Source: Costertonia aggregata | GTDB lineage: Bacteria; Bacteroidota; Bacteroidia; Flavobacteriales; Flavobacteriaceae | DNA length: 64,000 nucleotides | Reading direction: 5' to 3' | NCBI RefSeq assembly: GCF_013402795.1 | Contig: NZ_CP058595.1 | Span: 965,501 to 1,029,500 of the forward strand | Shown here: positions 9,285-16,943 of the stretch, one piece after another | Numbering within the stretch: the stretch's first letter is position 1 | Layout of the letters: each line of letters begins with the position of its first letter | Program-made: the position numbers and the translations under genes | The notes under the pieces: generated by a model | Told to the model about the DNA's origin: nothing | The model's input: only the letters and a program-made list of their open reading frames with translations | Database searches by the model: none

Positions 9285-10604
9285 ATGAACTCCAAAATTT
9301 TAAGAATATCCTTAATCGCTGCTTTGGCCGGATTCCTGTTTGGGTTTGATACGGTGGTTATTTCCGGTGCGGAAAAAAAATTACAACTTTTATGGGACTC
9401 CTCGGAAGCATTTCATGGCACGGTAGTTATCGGTATGGCATTGTTCGGAACCGTAGTCGGAGCCATTTTTGGAGGAATCCCCACAAATAAAATAGGAAGA
9501 AAAAACACCCTCATTTGGATAGGTATATTGTATTCGGTATCTGCCGTAGGTTCTGCATTGGCCAACGATCCGGTAACTTTTGGTGTTTTAAGATTTATAG
9601 GAGGCTTGGGTATTGGGGCATCAACAGTTGCGGCACCCGCGTATATTTCTGAAATTGCTCCCGCTAAAGACCGGGGCCGATTGGTCGGCTTTTACCAATT
9701 TATGATAGTGTTCGGTATTTTGGCTGCATATTTTTCTAACTATTTATTAAACGATATAGGGGAAAACGATTGGCGTTGGATGGTGGGCGTTGAAGCATTT
9801 CCTGCCATACTTTACACCCTGTTCGTTATCTCGGTGCCTAGAAGTCCACGATGGTTGTTGACCAAAAACAGAACGGGAGAAGCCGTAAAAGTACTATCCC
9901 AGATAAATCCCAAGGTATCCGTTCAAGATCTGCAAAAAGAAATCGAAACAGGACAACATCTTTCAAATACAAAAGAGAACATCTTTATAAAAAAATATCG
10001 CTTTCCTTTAAAACTTGCTTTTCTTATTGCTTTTTTTAACCAGTTTTCGGGGATAAATGCCTTTTTATATTACGCCCCTAGAATTTTTGAAGCTGCCGGT
10101 CTGGGCGAGAGTACAGCACTTTTAAGCAGTATAGGTATTGGGTTTACCAACCTGTTGTTTACGCTTTTGGGTATTTTCTTGATAGACAGGTTGGGAAGAA
10201 AACAATTGATGTATTTTGGCTCTGTTGGCTATATAATTTCATTGGCCTTGGTTGCCGCCGCGTTTATTTTTAAATGGGAAGGTATGGCCGTACCCATTTT
10301 TCTTTTCCTTTTTATAGCCTCGCACGCCATTGGTCAAGGTGCTGTTATTTGGGTATTTATATCAGAAGTTTTTCCTAATCATCTGCGTGGATCAGGCCAG
10401 GCATTCGGGAGCTCGGTACATTGGGTTTTGGCATGGCTAATACCCTCGTCTATACCATCACTTTTCACATGGGTAGGCCCAGGGCCGGTATTCGCATTTT
10501 TTGCCTTTATGATGGTCTTACAACTTTTATTCGTAAAATTGATGATGCCGGAAACCAAAGGGGTTTCTTTGGAACAACTTAGTGCAAAGCTCAGTAAAAA
10601 ATAA
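9285..10604 (+). CDS. Sugar porter of the major facilitator superfamily
   Basis: A 439-residue, 12-helix inner-membrane transporter. Sugar-porter signatures are present: AGFLFGFDTVVISGA in helix 1, GRKNTL after helix 2, the PRSPRWLL motif after helix 6 (usually PESPRWL), the QFSGINAFLYYAP motif in helix 7 that contacts the sugar in XylE/GLUT-type porters, and PETKG at the C-terminus. It most resembles proton:hexose or xylose symporters. The sugar is not defined by the sequence. It is preceded by a 75-bp gap with a possible promoter and is not part of the rhamnose locus 7 kb away. Confidence 0.9.
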   Translation: MNSKILRISLIAALAGFLFGFDTVVISGAEKKLQLLWDSSEAFHGTVVIGMALFGTVVGAIFGGIPTNKIGRKNTLIWIGILYSVSAVGSALANDPVTFGVLRFIGGLGIGASTVAAPAYISEIAPAKDRGRLVGFYQFMIVFGILAAYFSNYLLNDIGENDWRWMVGVEAFPAILYTLFVISVPRSPRWLLTKNRTGEAVKVLSQINPKVSVQDLQKEIETGQHLSNTKENIFIKKYRFPLKLAFLIAFFNQFSGINAFLYYAPRIFEAAGLGESTALLSSIGIGFTNLLFTLLGIFLIDRLGRKQLMYFGSVGYIISLALVAAAFIFKWEGMAVPIFLFLFIASHAIGQGAVIWVFISEVFPNHLRGSGQAFGSSVHWVLAWLIPSSIPSLFTWVGPGPVFAFFAFMMVLQLLFVKLMMPETKGVSLEQLSAKLSKK

Positions 10605-10754
10605 GTGTACGGTTGATGTACACGGGCCATTTATCGATTATAATTGCTGGATAACCGATTACTATACTTTGACATCTGTTTTTAATCGAATTACATGGCT
10701 ATCCCTTTTATAATTAGGCATTTATTTCTTACATTGTTATAAATTATATGAATT

Positions 10755-10883
10755 ATGGAAGAACAGATTACGTTTGGCACCCGGGTATTAAACGGATTCC
10801 TAAGCCTTATGGTGGTGGTTCTGGTCGGTATTCTGATAGCCGTAGTGGTATGCCTAATTTTAGCGGTTTTCGGGGTATTTTAA
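10755..10883 (+). CDS. 42-residue single-helix membrane microprotein
   Basis: ATG at 10755 to TAA at 10881-10883 encodes MEEQITFGTRVLNGFLSLMV followed by about 20 more residues that are almost all V, L, I, A and G, ending in GVF. This is a short polar N-terminus and one or two hydrophobic segments (about 12-41), as expected for a small inner-membrane protein. It is in a 390-bp stretch otherwise without genes and is followed 75 bp later by a strong terminator, which supports a short transcript of its own. No family is recognised. Antisense or random origin cannot be excluded, but the hydrophobic composition and terminator argue for a real gene. Confidence 0.55.
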   Translation: MEEQITFGTRVLNGFLSLMVVVLVGILIAVVVCLILAVFGVF

Positions 10884-10958
10884 CCCAAAACAGCTGACTT
10901 CCCCAAAAAATAGTTTGCCCCTATCCTATTTATCGTTGATACAATTAGTTTTATCATG

Positions 10959-10986
10959 AGCCCTTTCTCAATAAAGGGCTTTTTTA
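10959..10986 (+). terminator. Rho-independent terminator
   Basis: Stem AGCCCTTT (10959-10966) pairs perfectly with AAAGGGCT (10973-10980) around a six-base loop, followed by a T tract. Only the plus-strand side has the T run, so it closes the transcript of the 42-residue microprotein and protects the convergent moaA end at 11003. Confidence 0.85.
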
Positions 10987-11002
10987 TTGAATATTAATGG
11001 CA

Positions 11003-12010
11003 TTATCCCCCAATGGCTATCATGCTGCGATTCTTAGAATGCAAATCAGGCTCCTTCAATTTTTCCAACGTATCCATACCCCCACGTATTTTGAATTTTG
11101 CATTCACGGCCTTCTGGATTACAGGTTCCACATTTTTGCCTTCTCGGAACTGCGTCAACAAATCGGATTCGGTTGCGGAAAACAAACAGTTCTTTAATTT
11201 ACCGTTGGCAGTCAACCGCAATCTGTTGCAAGAATCACAAAACGGGTTGGTCACAGAGCTAATAATGGCAAACGAACCTTTATAACCCGTTATCTTGTAG
11301 TTTTTGGAGGTATCGTTAGGAGCATCCTTCAATCTCAGTATCTGGTTTTTTTCAAAAGCTTGGCCAACACGCTTTATGATTTCTTCAAAGGATACCATTT
11401 TTTTCAGGTCCCATTTATTGCCATCAAAAGGCATAAACTCAATAAATCTTACATTAATGGGGAGGTTTTGGGTAAGTTGGATAAAATCGATAATCTCGTT
11501 ATCATTAAAGCCTTTAATCAAAACGGCATTTAGCTTGACCTTGAAACCTTCAGCTATCAACAATAAAATATTCCTATATGCTTTATCAAAATAATCCCTT
11601 CGTGTTATGGTACGAAACTTTTCCCTATCCAAAGAATCCAGGCTGACGTTGATATTGCGGATATCACATTTTCGTAAGGTGTCAATATGCCTATCTACAT
11701 TTATGGCATTGGTCGTAATGGCCATTTCTACAGGTAAGGTAGCCAATTTTTCCAAAATAAGGTGTACATCTTTACGCACTAAGGGCTCACCGCCCGTTAA
11801 GCGTATTTTGGTTACACCGTTGTCCACAAAAATTTTGGCCAGGGCATAAACTTCATCGTAGGACATGATGTTCGCTTTTGGCGAAAGCGGAATGCCATCT
11901 GCCGGCATACAATATGTACAGCGCAGGTTACACCGCTCGGTAAGGGATATTCTGAGATAAGCGTGTTTTCTCCCAAAGGTATCTGTAAGTATGTTGCTTT
12001 TCTTATCCAT
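11003..12010 (-). CDS. moaA: GTP 3',8-cyclase (molybdenum cofactor step 1)
   Basis: A 335-residue radical SAM enzyme that turns GTP into 3',8-cyclo-GTP. The N-terminal iron-sulfur site CNLRCTYC is at about 28-35 and the second cluster CDSCNRLRLTANGKLKNC at about 261-278; the C-terminus ends in the double glycine (IAIGG) needed for activity in this family. The ATG start overlaps the moaCB stop as TGATG; a TTG one codon earlier is possible. It is the last gene of the cofactor operon and needs the MoaC part of the upstream fusion for the next step. Confidence 0.95.
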   Translation of the reverse strand: MDKKSNILTDTFGRKHAYLRISLTERCNLRCTYCMPADGIPLSPKANIMSYDEVYALAKIFVDNGVTKIRLTGGEPLVRKDVHLILEKLATLPVEMAITTNAINVDRHIDTLRKCDIRNINVSLDSLDREKFRTITRRDYFDKAYRNILLLIAEGFKVKLNAVLIKGFNDNEIIDFIQLTQNLPINVRFIEFMPFDGNKWDLKKMVSFEEIIKRVGQAFEKNQILRLKDAPNDTSKNYKITGYKGSFAIISSVTNPFCDSCNRLRLTANGKLKNCLFSATESDLLTQFREGKNVEPVIQKAVNAKFKIRGGMDTLEKLKEPDLHSKNRSMIAIGG

Positions 12011-12921
12011 CAATCGTGTCTTGCTCCCTTAAAAATTCTGAATATATGCAATAGCGGTGGGAAGATAGCATCCATTGATTCTTTGGCACCATTGGTTGAA
12101 CCCGGCAAGGCCAAGACCAAACTATCTTTATAGGTTCCCGCAACACTTCTGGAAAGCATAGCATAGGGCATCCTATTTTGCCCATAGCTTCTAATTGCCT
12201 CTTCAATGCCCGGTATTTTCCTTTCTAAAAGCGATTCCAATGCTTCGGGCGTTACATCTCTTTTTGATAGTCCGGTACCTCCTGTAAAAAGTATCATATC
12301 TATACCTTGTTCTTGAAATTGGACCACTTTTGAGCGTATATCATCAATCTCATCGGGGATGGTACAATATTCCGAAACGGAAACACCACTCTCTTCCAGT
12401 TTTTTTATAATGGCCTTCCCGGCTTTGTCCTCTTTTTGACCCGTAGCGATGGTATCCGAGCACACCACGACCGCAGCGGTAATATCTTTTCTATATTTAT
12501 CCTTAAAATCTGATTTTCCCCCTTTTTTTTCCAATAATTTGATATAGTGTATCTCTACACCTTTATCAATGGGCTTTAACATATCGTACATATTCAGGGC
12601 AACAACACTGGCACCGTGCATCGCCTCGACCTCTACCCCGGTTTTGTAAATTGTTTTGATGGTACAGCGTACCTGAATCTCCAATCCGTTTATATTGTAC
12701 TCAATGCCCGTATATTCAATGGGGAGCGGATGGCAGTCTGGAAGTAAATCCGGTGTTTTCTTTACCCCCAACAGCCCAGCAGCCTTGCTCATCGCGAACA
12801 CGTCCCCTTTTGGTACCGAATTGTTGTGAATGGCCTCAATCGTCTTTTCATTGCTCACCTTGACCACAGCTTGGGCAGTAGCGATACGCAGGGTATTTAT
12901 TTTATCGGTTATATCTACCAT
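12010..12921 (-). CDS. moaCB: Fused MoaC (cyclic pyranopterin monophosphate synthase) and MoaB/MogA-type adenylyltransferase
   Basis: A 303-residue two-domain protein. Residues ~1-150 are MoaC: MVDITDKINTLRIATA, KGDVFAMSKAAGLLGVKKT, LLPDCHPLPI and the VEVEAMHGAS/ALNMYDM motifs. Residues ~150-303 are MoaB/MogA: AAVVVCSDTIATGQKEDKAG, LFTGGTGLSKRDVTPEA and LPGSTNGAKESM. MoaC completes cyclic pyranopterin monophosphate; MogA-like domains adenylate molybdopterin before metal insertion. So one polypeptide joins an early and a late step. Such fusions are known in Bacteroidota. It follows moaE by 3 bp and shares a base with the moaA start. Confidence 0.95.
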   Translation of the reverse strand: MVDITDKINTLRIATAQAVVKVSNEKTIEAIHNNSVPKGDVFAMSKAAGLLGVKKTPDLLPDCHPLPIEYTGIEYNINGLEIQVRCTIKTIYKTGVEVEAMHGASVVALNMYDMLKPIDKGVEIHYIKLLEKKGGKSDFKDKYRKDITAAVVVCSDTIATGQKEDKAGKAIIKKLEESGVSVSEYCTIPDEIDDIRSKVVQFQEQGIDMILFTGGTGLSKRDVTPEALESLLERKIPGIEEAIRSYGQNRMPYAMLSRSVAGTYKDSLVLALPGSTNGAKESMDAIFPPLLHIFRIFKGARHD

Positions 12922-12924
12922 ATA

Positions 12925-13368
12925 TTATGTGTTTACCTTCCATTGGTGCGATGCATCCTCAAAAATTTCTTTACCAAAGACCGGTACTTTCGCTTTTATT
13001 TCTTCCACAATATATTCCTTGGCTTTGAACACTTCTTTTCGCCTTGGGGAAGATACAAATACGAATAGGCATATTTGACCAGTTTTTACCATACCCAAAC
13101 TATGATATATGTGCATGCATGTTATATTGAATTTCGCAAAGGCAGCTTCACGGATATCGTAAAACTTTTGATCTGCCATAGTCTCATAGGCAGTATATTC
13201 AATAGCGGCCACTTTTTTACCCTCTATTTCATCTGCACGTACCTGACCCAAAAAAATATCATGCGCACCGATATTGGTCTTGGATTGATGCTTGGCAATA
13301 GCATTTCCTATAAATTCTGGCAAGATAGGCCCTTGAACGAATACGTCCTTTTTTTTGTTTTTGTTCAT
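12925..13368 (-). CDS. moaE: Molybdopterin synthase catalytic subunit
   Basis: A 147-residue MoaE. It contains the family pattern GAHDIFLGQVRADEIEGKKV (about 34-53), the AIEYTAYETMA segment (about 55), and the HSLGMVKTGQICLFVFVSSPRR stretch split by the usual glycine turn (about 89-110). C-terminal KAKVPVFGKEIFED contains the conserved KxPxFGKE lysine that helps sulfur transfer. It pairs with MoaD, encoded 37 bp upstream, to make molybdopterin from cyclic pyranopterin monophosphate. Length is normal. Confidence 0.94.
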   Translation of the reverse strand: MNKNKKKDVFVQGPILPEFIGNAIAKHQSKTNIGAHDIFLGQVRADEIEGKKVAAIEYTAYETMADQKFYDIREAAFAKFNITCMHIYHSLGMVKTGQICLFVFVSSPRRKEVFKAKEYIVEEIKAKVPVFGKEIFEDASHQWKVNT

Positions 13369-13405
13369 TTTCCTAAATTCATTGTACTAAAATTAAACAC
13401 ACTAA

Positions 13406-13642
13406 TTATCCCCCTGCAAACGGTGGCAATAAACCTATTTCGGTTGATGTTACCCTGGTATTACCTTCAGCCAATTCCCGATTATGCGCCACTTTAAATT
13501 TTTGTTCGGCGAGTTCAGGATATTTACCGTGCAATGCAATCAATAGTTCGGAAACTGTTTTTCCCTTTTCAAATTCAAAACGTTCTTCCCTACATCCCGT
13601 GATATCGGTCAATGGTCCAAAATATTTAATGGTCAACTGCAT
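13406..13642 (-). CDS. moaD: Molybdopterin synthase sulfur carrier subunit
   Basis: A 78-residue ubiquitin-fold protein. The C-terminus LLPPFAGG ends in the double glycine that becomes a thiocarboxylate and donates sulfur in the MoaE active site. The N-terminal strand MQLTIKYFGPLTDITG is typical. Its first 17 bp overlap the end of mobA, showing translational coupling. No MoeB-like activating enzyme is in the window, so that activity must be encoded elsewhere. Confidence 0.93.
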   Translation of the reverse strand: MQLTIKYFGPLTDITGCREERFEFEKGKTVSELLIALHGKYPELAEQKFKVAHNRELAEGNTRVTSTEIGLLPPFAGG

Positions 13643-14219
13643 TTAAAATTTCTTTTAATTGTGTTTTTGTGTTTATATTCTTAGCGAAAAACTCCTGTTC
13701 TTTTTTCAGAACTACTGTTTTGGTCGGTAGTCCGCTTGTAAGGGACCGTAAACGTTTTTCTCCCTGTTGCAAAAGTGTATGACAGTATTTTCTACATGAT
13801 TTCCTGTACACAGCTATCAAAGGCATAATCAATTTTTCACTCTGTAACTGTATTACATCGTGTTCTTTGGAAATATGGCTCAATAGCGTATGTAGAACAT
13901 CTTGGTTCAATAAGGGAACGTCGCAGCTCAGTACAAGATTATAATCAGTTTTGGAATAGGCGAGCCCAGAATACAAACCCGCCAATGGGCCCGAATCTTT
14001 TATGATATCCGGAATACGGGTCACCCCAAAAATGTCATGACCCTTATTGTCGCTAACGATTATGATCGTATTAACGAAAGGTTTAAGTGTATCAATAATA
14101 TGCTGCACAAAGGGTTTTCCTTGAAAATTCAGTAACCCTTTATCCGTTCCCATACGGGAGCTTTTCCCGCCTGCCAATAGTATTCCGGTAATATGTTCTT
14201 TTTTGATTTGCATCTGCAT
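13626..14219 (-). CDS. mobA: Molybdenum cofactor guanylyltransferase
   Basis: A 197-residue nucleotidyltransferase that attaches GMP to Mo-molybdopterin. The N-terminal GTP-binding motif LLAGGKSSRMGTDKGLL is at about 14-30, and the metal-binding LVLSCDVPLL at about 96-105. GPLAGLYSGL is also typical. Presence of MobA implies that guanine-dinucleotide (DMSO-reductase or nitrate-reductase type) cofactor is made, although no such enzyme is encoded in this window. It lies 3 bp after the ModE-like gene and overlaps moaD. Confidence 0.9.
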   Translation of the reverse strand: MQMQIKKEHITGILLAGGKSSRMGTDKGLLNFQGKPFVQHIIDTLKPFVNTIIIVSDNKGHDIFGVTRIPDIIKDSGPLAGLYSGLAYSKTDYNLVLSCDVPLLNQDVLHTLLSHISKEHDVIQLQSEKLIMPLIAVYRKSCRKYCHTLLQQGEKRLRSLTSGLPTKTVVLKKEQEFFAKNINTKTQLKEILNAVDH

Positions 14220-14222
14220 AGC

Positions 14223-14561
14223 TTATGGGACAACCATTTCCTTTACCTGTTCATCAAGATATTTCCAACAATTTTTATTGATTTTTTCAAAGGCTTTGAT
14301 CAAAGAGCTACCATAAGGCGTCACAATTGCCCCACCGCCGTTTTTACCACCCGTGGTGGAAATAACTACAGGCTCTTTCGCAGATTTATTGATAGAATCG
14401 ACAAGCATCCATGCTTTTTTGTAGGACATGTTCAATTCTTTAGCAGCCTTGGACAATGAGCCCAAATTACGAATCGCCTTTAATAACTGTACCCGGCCTT
14501 CTCCAAGAAGCACCTTATCGTCAACTTCAATCCAAATTCTACTTTTTATTTTGTATTCCAT
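14223..14561 (-). CDS. ModE-type winged-helix protein lacking a molybdate-binding domain
   Basis: A 112-residue protein matching the N-terminal DNA-binding half of ModE. The helix-turn-helix is LLKAIRNLGSLSKAAKELNM (about 24-43) followed by SYKKAWMLVDSIN, and the wing GGKNGGGAIVTPYG (about 70-83) is characteristic. ModE of other bacteria has two extra MOP domains that sense molybdate; none is encoded here, so any sensing must differ. It sits between moeA (6 bp upstream) and mobA (3 bp downstream), so it may regulate its own operon or a molybdate transporter elsewhere. Confidence 0.88.
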   Translation of the reverse strand: MEYKIKSRIWIEVDDKVLLGEGRVQLLKAIRNLGSLSKAAKELNMSYKKAWMLVDSINKSAKEPVVISTTGGKNGGGAIVTPYGSSLIKAFEKINKNCWKYLDEQVKEMVVP

Positions 14562-14567
14562 ACCGTT

Positions 14568-15743
14568 CTATTTTGGCAGCATTATGGTTTCTACCATGTC
14601 GCCAGCAGCTATCTTTTCCTGTTCTTTGGACACATACAGCAAAGCGTTCGCTACTGCAAAAGTTTGCAGCATTGATGAATTTTGCCCTTCCAATATTTCA
14701 ACCGTTCCATCTTTACATAGGGCCTTTAGGAATTGTGGTCGGTCTCCTTTTCGAATATAATCAGAAATAGATCTCATTTTTTGTCTCGATAGGACAGGGA
14801 AAGGGTTACCGGAAATTTTGGACAAAACAGTGTATACATATATATAGAAGCAACTTAATGCCGCTGCGGGGTTTCCGGGTAATGCGAAAATCGTAGTATG
14901 GTTCTTACGACCGAAAAAAAGTGGTTTTCCAGGCTTTTGTCTCACTTTATAAAAAATCTGTTCCACCTCTAATTCATGTAACGCCTTACCTACAAAATCA
15001 TAGTCCCCGACCGAAATACCACCGGTAACCAAAACCACATCATGTTCCGAAATGCTTTTTTGCAATACGTCTTTTGTATTTTGATAGTCATCTTGCACCC
15101 TAAAAATGGTGATATTTTTATACCCTAAATTTCTAAGCGCACTTGATAGCATTATGGAATTGCTTTCATATATTTTCCCATAACCCAAATCGCTACCGGG
15201 CATTACAAGTTCATTGCCCGTAACCACTATGGCAATAGTAGGCTTTTTATAAACGTCCACTTTCGTAATACCTAAAGAAGCCAAATATCCAATAGCCGCA
15301 GCATTAAGTTTTGTTCCTGCTTTTAGCGCAATCCCACCTTTCTTTACCTGCTCCCCTTTTGGCCTAATATTTTGTTGTGGCATAATGACCCCTTCTACAA
15401 TAATATGATTGTCCCGGGCTTTTACATGTTCCTGCATTACTACCGCATTAGCAGAATCGGGAACCGCAGCACCTGTAAAAATACGTACAGCCTGCCCTTT
15501 TTCTAAATTATGGATATGCGAGTCCCCAGCTTTTATTTCATCAATGTTTATATAATTGGTCGTATTGTCCACATGCAACGCATAACCATCTACGGCAGAT
15601 TGCCTAAATGGAGGCATATGAATGGGTGAATGTATGGTTTTGGACAAATAAAATCCTTCGCAATGGTCAATGTCCATACTACACTCACTCATTTTAGGCG
15701 AGTGATCTATAACCAATTGTAATGCTTCTTCTATGCTGATCAT
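14568..15743 (-). CDS. moeA: Molybdopterin molybdotransferase
   Basis: A 391-residue MoeA, which inserts molybdate into adenylated molybdopterin. Visible signatures are MPPFRQSAVDGYALH (about 43-57), IFTGAAVPDSANAVVMQE (about 88-105), VVTGNEL (about 175), the MPT-binding loop VTGGISVGDYDFV (about 241-253) and GKPLFFGRK followed by ALPGNPAAAL. It is the first gene of the seven-gene operon reading towards moaA. A TAnnTTTA-like -7 candidate (TATATTTA) lies upstream on the minus strand, without a clear -33 element. Confidence 0.94.
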   Translation of the reverse strand: MISIEEALQLVIDHSPKMSECSMDIDHCEGFYLSKTIHSPIHMPPFRQSAVDGYALHVDNTTNYINIDEIKAGDSHIHNLEKGQAVRIFTGAAVPDSANAVVMQEHVKARDNHIIVEGVIMPQQNIRPKGEQVKKGGIALKAGTKLNAAAIGYLASLGITKVDVYKKPTIAIVVTGNELVMPGSDLGYGKIYESNSIMLSSALRNLGYKNITIFRVQDDYQNTKDVLQKSISEHDVVLVTGGISVGDYDFVGKALHELEVEQIFYKVRQKPGKPLFFGRKNHTTIFALPGNPAAALSCFYIYVYTVLSKISGNPFPVLSRQKMRSISDYIRKGDRPQFLKALCKDGTVEILEGQNSSMLQTFAVANALLYVSKEQEKIAAGDMVETIMLPK

Positions 15744-16153
15744 TGAAAACCATATACTTTTTACATGATTAAATATCGTTATTTCTTTTTAAATATAACG
15801 CTTAATATGACTATGTTCCTACAAGAATATGATTTACTTAACTCCCAGGTCAGATATTAACTTTATGGAATGGCATCCTATGCGCTTTCGCAAAGGAAAA
15901 ATATCGTGAGAACCAACTACGATTTCAAATCACTACCCAATACAGTCATACTAGAGTGTAACTTTTAGAGAAAATAGAAATCTTTAGAACAACTTCAATA
16001 TAAATTATAAAATTCAAATATCTGACAATAAGTTGTTTTAAAATAAATAGTACCTTTTTATACATAGTACTGTAACAAAACCAAAAACAAATCGTCTCTT
16101 AGGTGTAATACAATTTAAAACGAATACTAAAAATAATAGCAAATAAAGAAAAC
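15744..16153. other. Intergenic region between moeA and the micropeptide array
   Basis: A 410-bp AT-rich stretch. It must hold the moeA promoter on one side and the start of the micropeptide transcript on the other. The last ~130 bp before the first microgene look like a leader, with TACCTTTT near 16050 as a loose -7 box. I see no FNR-like dyad, riboswitch or long hairpin, and no convincing open frame. Confidence 0.4.
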
Positions 16154-16267
16154 ATGAAAGCATCAATCACAAAAACAACAACGGAATCTAAAACAGGACA
16201 GTACTTTTCAACTTTTAGAAATAGCAGAAGAGTGCAGTGGGCACAATGTAGAAATTTTAATCGCTAA
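16154..16267 (+). CDS. Micropeptide family member 1 (37 residues)
   Basis: ATG to TAA encodes 37 residues: MKASITKTTTES, then KTGQYFSTFRNSRRVQW, then AQCRNFNR. It is basic, aromatic-rich and has no signal peptide or membrane segment. Its first 35 bases are identical to copy 3, and the whole frame aligns without gaps to three more frames just downstream. Differences from copies 2 and 3 cluster in the middle (TFRNSRRV against AFSHSKRA), and one tyrosine is replaced by cysteine. The upstream leader is A-rich, as usual in this phylum. Function is unknown; no known family is recognised. Confidence 0.7.
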   Translation: MKASITKTTTESKTGQYFSTFRNSRRVQWAQCRNFNR

Positions 16268-16403
16268 ATCATTATTTGGAGCCAAAAACACACGATTGAA
16301 TCTCAAAAAACAACAATTGGGAAATAACCATTTTTATTCGGAGACAAACCAAAGCATATTTGTACCATCATAAAGAAACAATAACATTTAAAATAAAAAC
16401 ATT

Positions 16404-16517
16404 ATGAAAGCATCTAATAACAGAACAGTAACAGAATCTAAAACAGGGCAATACTTTTCAGCCTTTAGTCATAGTAAAAGAGCACAATGGTCTCAATACA
16501 GAAACTTTAGTCGTTAA
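16404..16517 (+). CDS. Micropeptide family member 2 (37 residues)
   Basis: Encodes MKASNNRTVTES, then KTGQYFSAFSHSKRAQW, then SQYRNFSR. Against copy 3, from residue 11 to the end, eight codons differ silently and only three change the residue (K to R, S to A, S to N). That excess of silent changes is direct evidence that the protein, not the DNA, is conserved. The 136 bp separating it from copy 1 has no intact frame of the family. Preceded by an A-rich leader. Confidence 0.75.
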   Translation: MKASNNRTVTESKTGQYFSAFSHSKRAQWSQYRNFSR

Positions 16518-16563
16518 TATATTACTTAAAAAACATTCATCAATAACATCAAAAAACAAAATC

Positions 16564-16677
16564 ATGAAAGCATCAATCACAAAAACAACAACGGAATCAA
16601 GAACAGGACAGTACTTTTCAGCCTTTAGCCATAGCAAAAGAGCACAGTGGGCACAATACAGGAACTTTAATCGCTAA
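16564..16677 (+). CDS. Micropeptide family member 3 (37 residues)
   Basis: Encodes MKASITKTTTES, then RTGQYFSAFSHSKRAQW, then AQYRNFNR. The N-terminal third matches copy 1 base for base, while the centre and end match copy 2 in protein, so it looks like a mosaic or the least diverged member. It begins 46 bp after the copy 2 stop. No signal peptide; net basic charge. Confidence 0.75.
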   Translation: MKASITKTTTESRTGQYFSAFSHSKRAQWAQYRNFNR

Positions 16678-16739
16678 TTACGATTTGCACCATGCATCAA
16701 ACTTTGCCAAACTTGTTTTGGCGTTAAAAAACATCAATC

Positions 16740-16850
16740 ATGAGAACTTTCATCAATCAATCACCAATGGAATCCAGAAGGCAAACATTTCTTTCTCATC
16801 AAAAGGACAGCAAGAGAATCCGTTGGTCAATACCAAAAGATTTGCAATAG
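16740..16850 (+). CDS. Divergent micropeptide family member 4 (36 residues)
   Basis: ATG at 16740 to TAG encodes MRTFINQSPMES, then RRQTFLSHQKDSKRIRW, then SIPKDLQ. It aligns with copies 1-3 from the first residue without gaps: the ES pair at 11-12, Q at 15 or 16, F and S near 17-19, SKR at 24-26 and W at 29 keep register. A longer overlapping frame (16685-16924) reads through the terminator and is rejected. It is the last unit before the terminator at 16877. It may be a diverging or decaying copy; confidence is lower than for the other three. Confidence 0.5.
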   Translation: MRTFINQSPMESRRQTFLSHQKDSKRIRWSIPKDLQ

Positions 16851-16876
16851 CAAAACTTAAACCTCATTCAAAAAAA

Positions 16877-16910
16877 GGGACGGACCTTCATCAAGTCCGG
16901 CCCTTTTTTT
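16877..16910. terminator. Bidirectional terminator between the micropeptide array and the rhamnose operon
   Basis: GGGACGGAC pairs with GTCCGGCCC (one internal mismatch) around the loop CTTCATCAA. A run of A precedes the stem and a run of T follows it, so both strands see a hairpin plus T tract. It can end the micropeptide transcript on plus and the permease transcript on minus. Confidence 0.85.
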
Positions 16911-16943
16911 GTTATAGTGCATAAACATATTTCCTTGATCGTC

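Larger units (their letters stand above)
16154..16850 (+). repeat. Tandem array of four related microgenes
   Basis: Four units with start-to-start spacings of 250, 160 and 176 bp, all on the plus strand, followed by one terminator. Similarity is confined to the coding frames and short A-rich leaders; the spacers differ. This looks like gene duplication, not a simple DNA repeat. Confidence 0.75.

Noticed and set aside
10605-10640. GTGTAC/GTACAC hairpin after the MFS gene
   Set aside because: Short stem without a T tract; not a convincing terminator.
15744-16153. Moco riboswitch or FNR site before moeA
   Set aside because: No conserved stem arrangement or TTGAT-N4-ATCAA dyad could be found.
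16268-16403. Possible decayed copy between micropeptides 1 and 2
   Set aside because: A short stretch translates to ESQKTT-like residues but has no start, quickly meets a stop and does not align further.
11003-16850. RiPP cluster made of MoaA (radical SAM) and the micropeptides
   Set aside because: MoaA has all canonical GTP-cyclase features and is in a full Moco operon; no transporter, protease or precursor-recognition domain is near the peptides.
16685-16924. 79-residue frame over the fourth micropeptide
   Set aside because: It reads through the terminator stem and has no similarity to the array in that frame; the shorter frame at 16740 keeps the family alignment.
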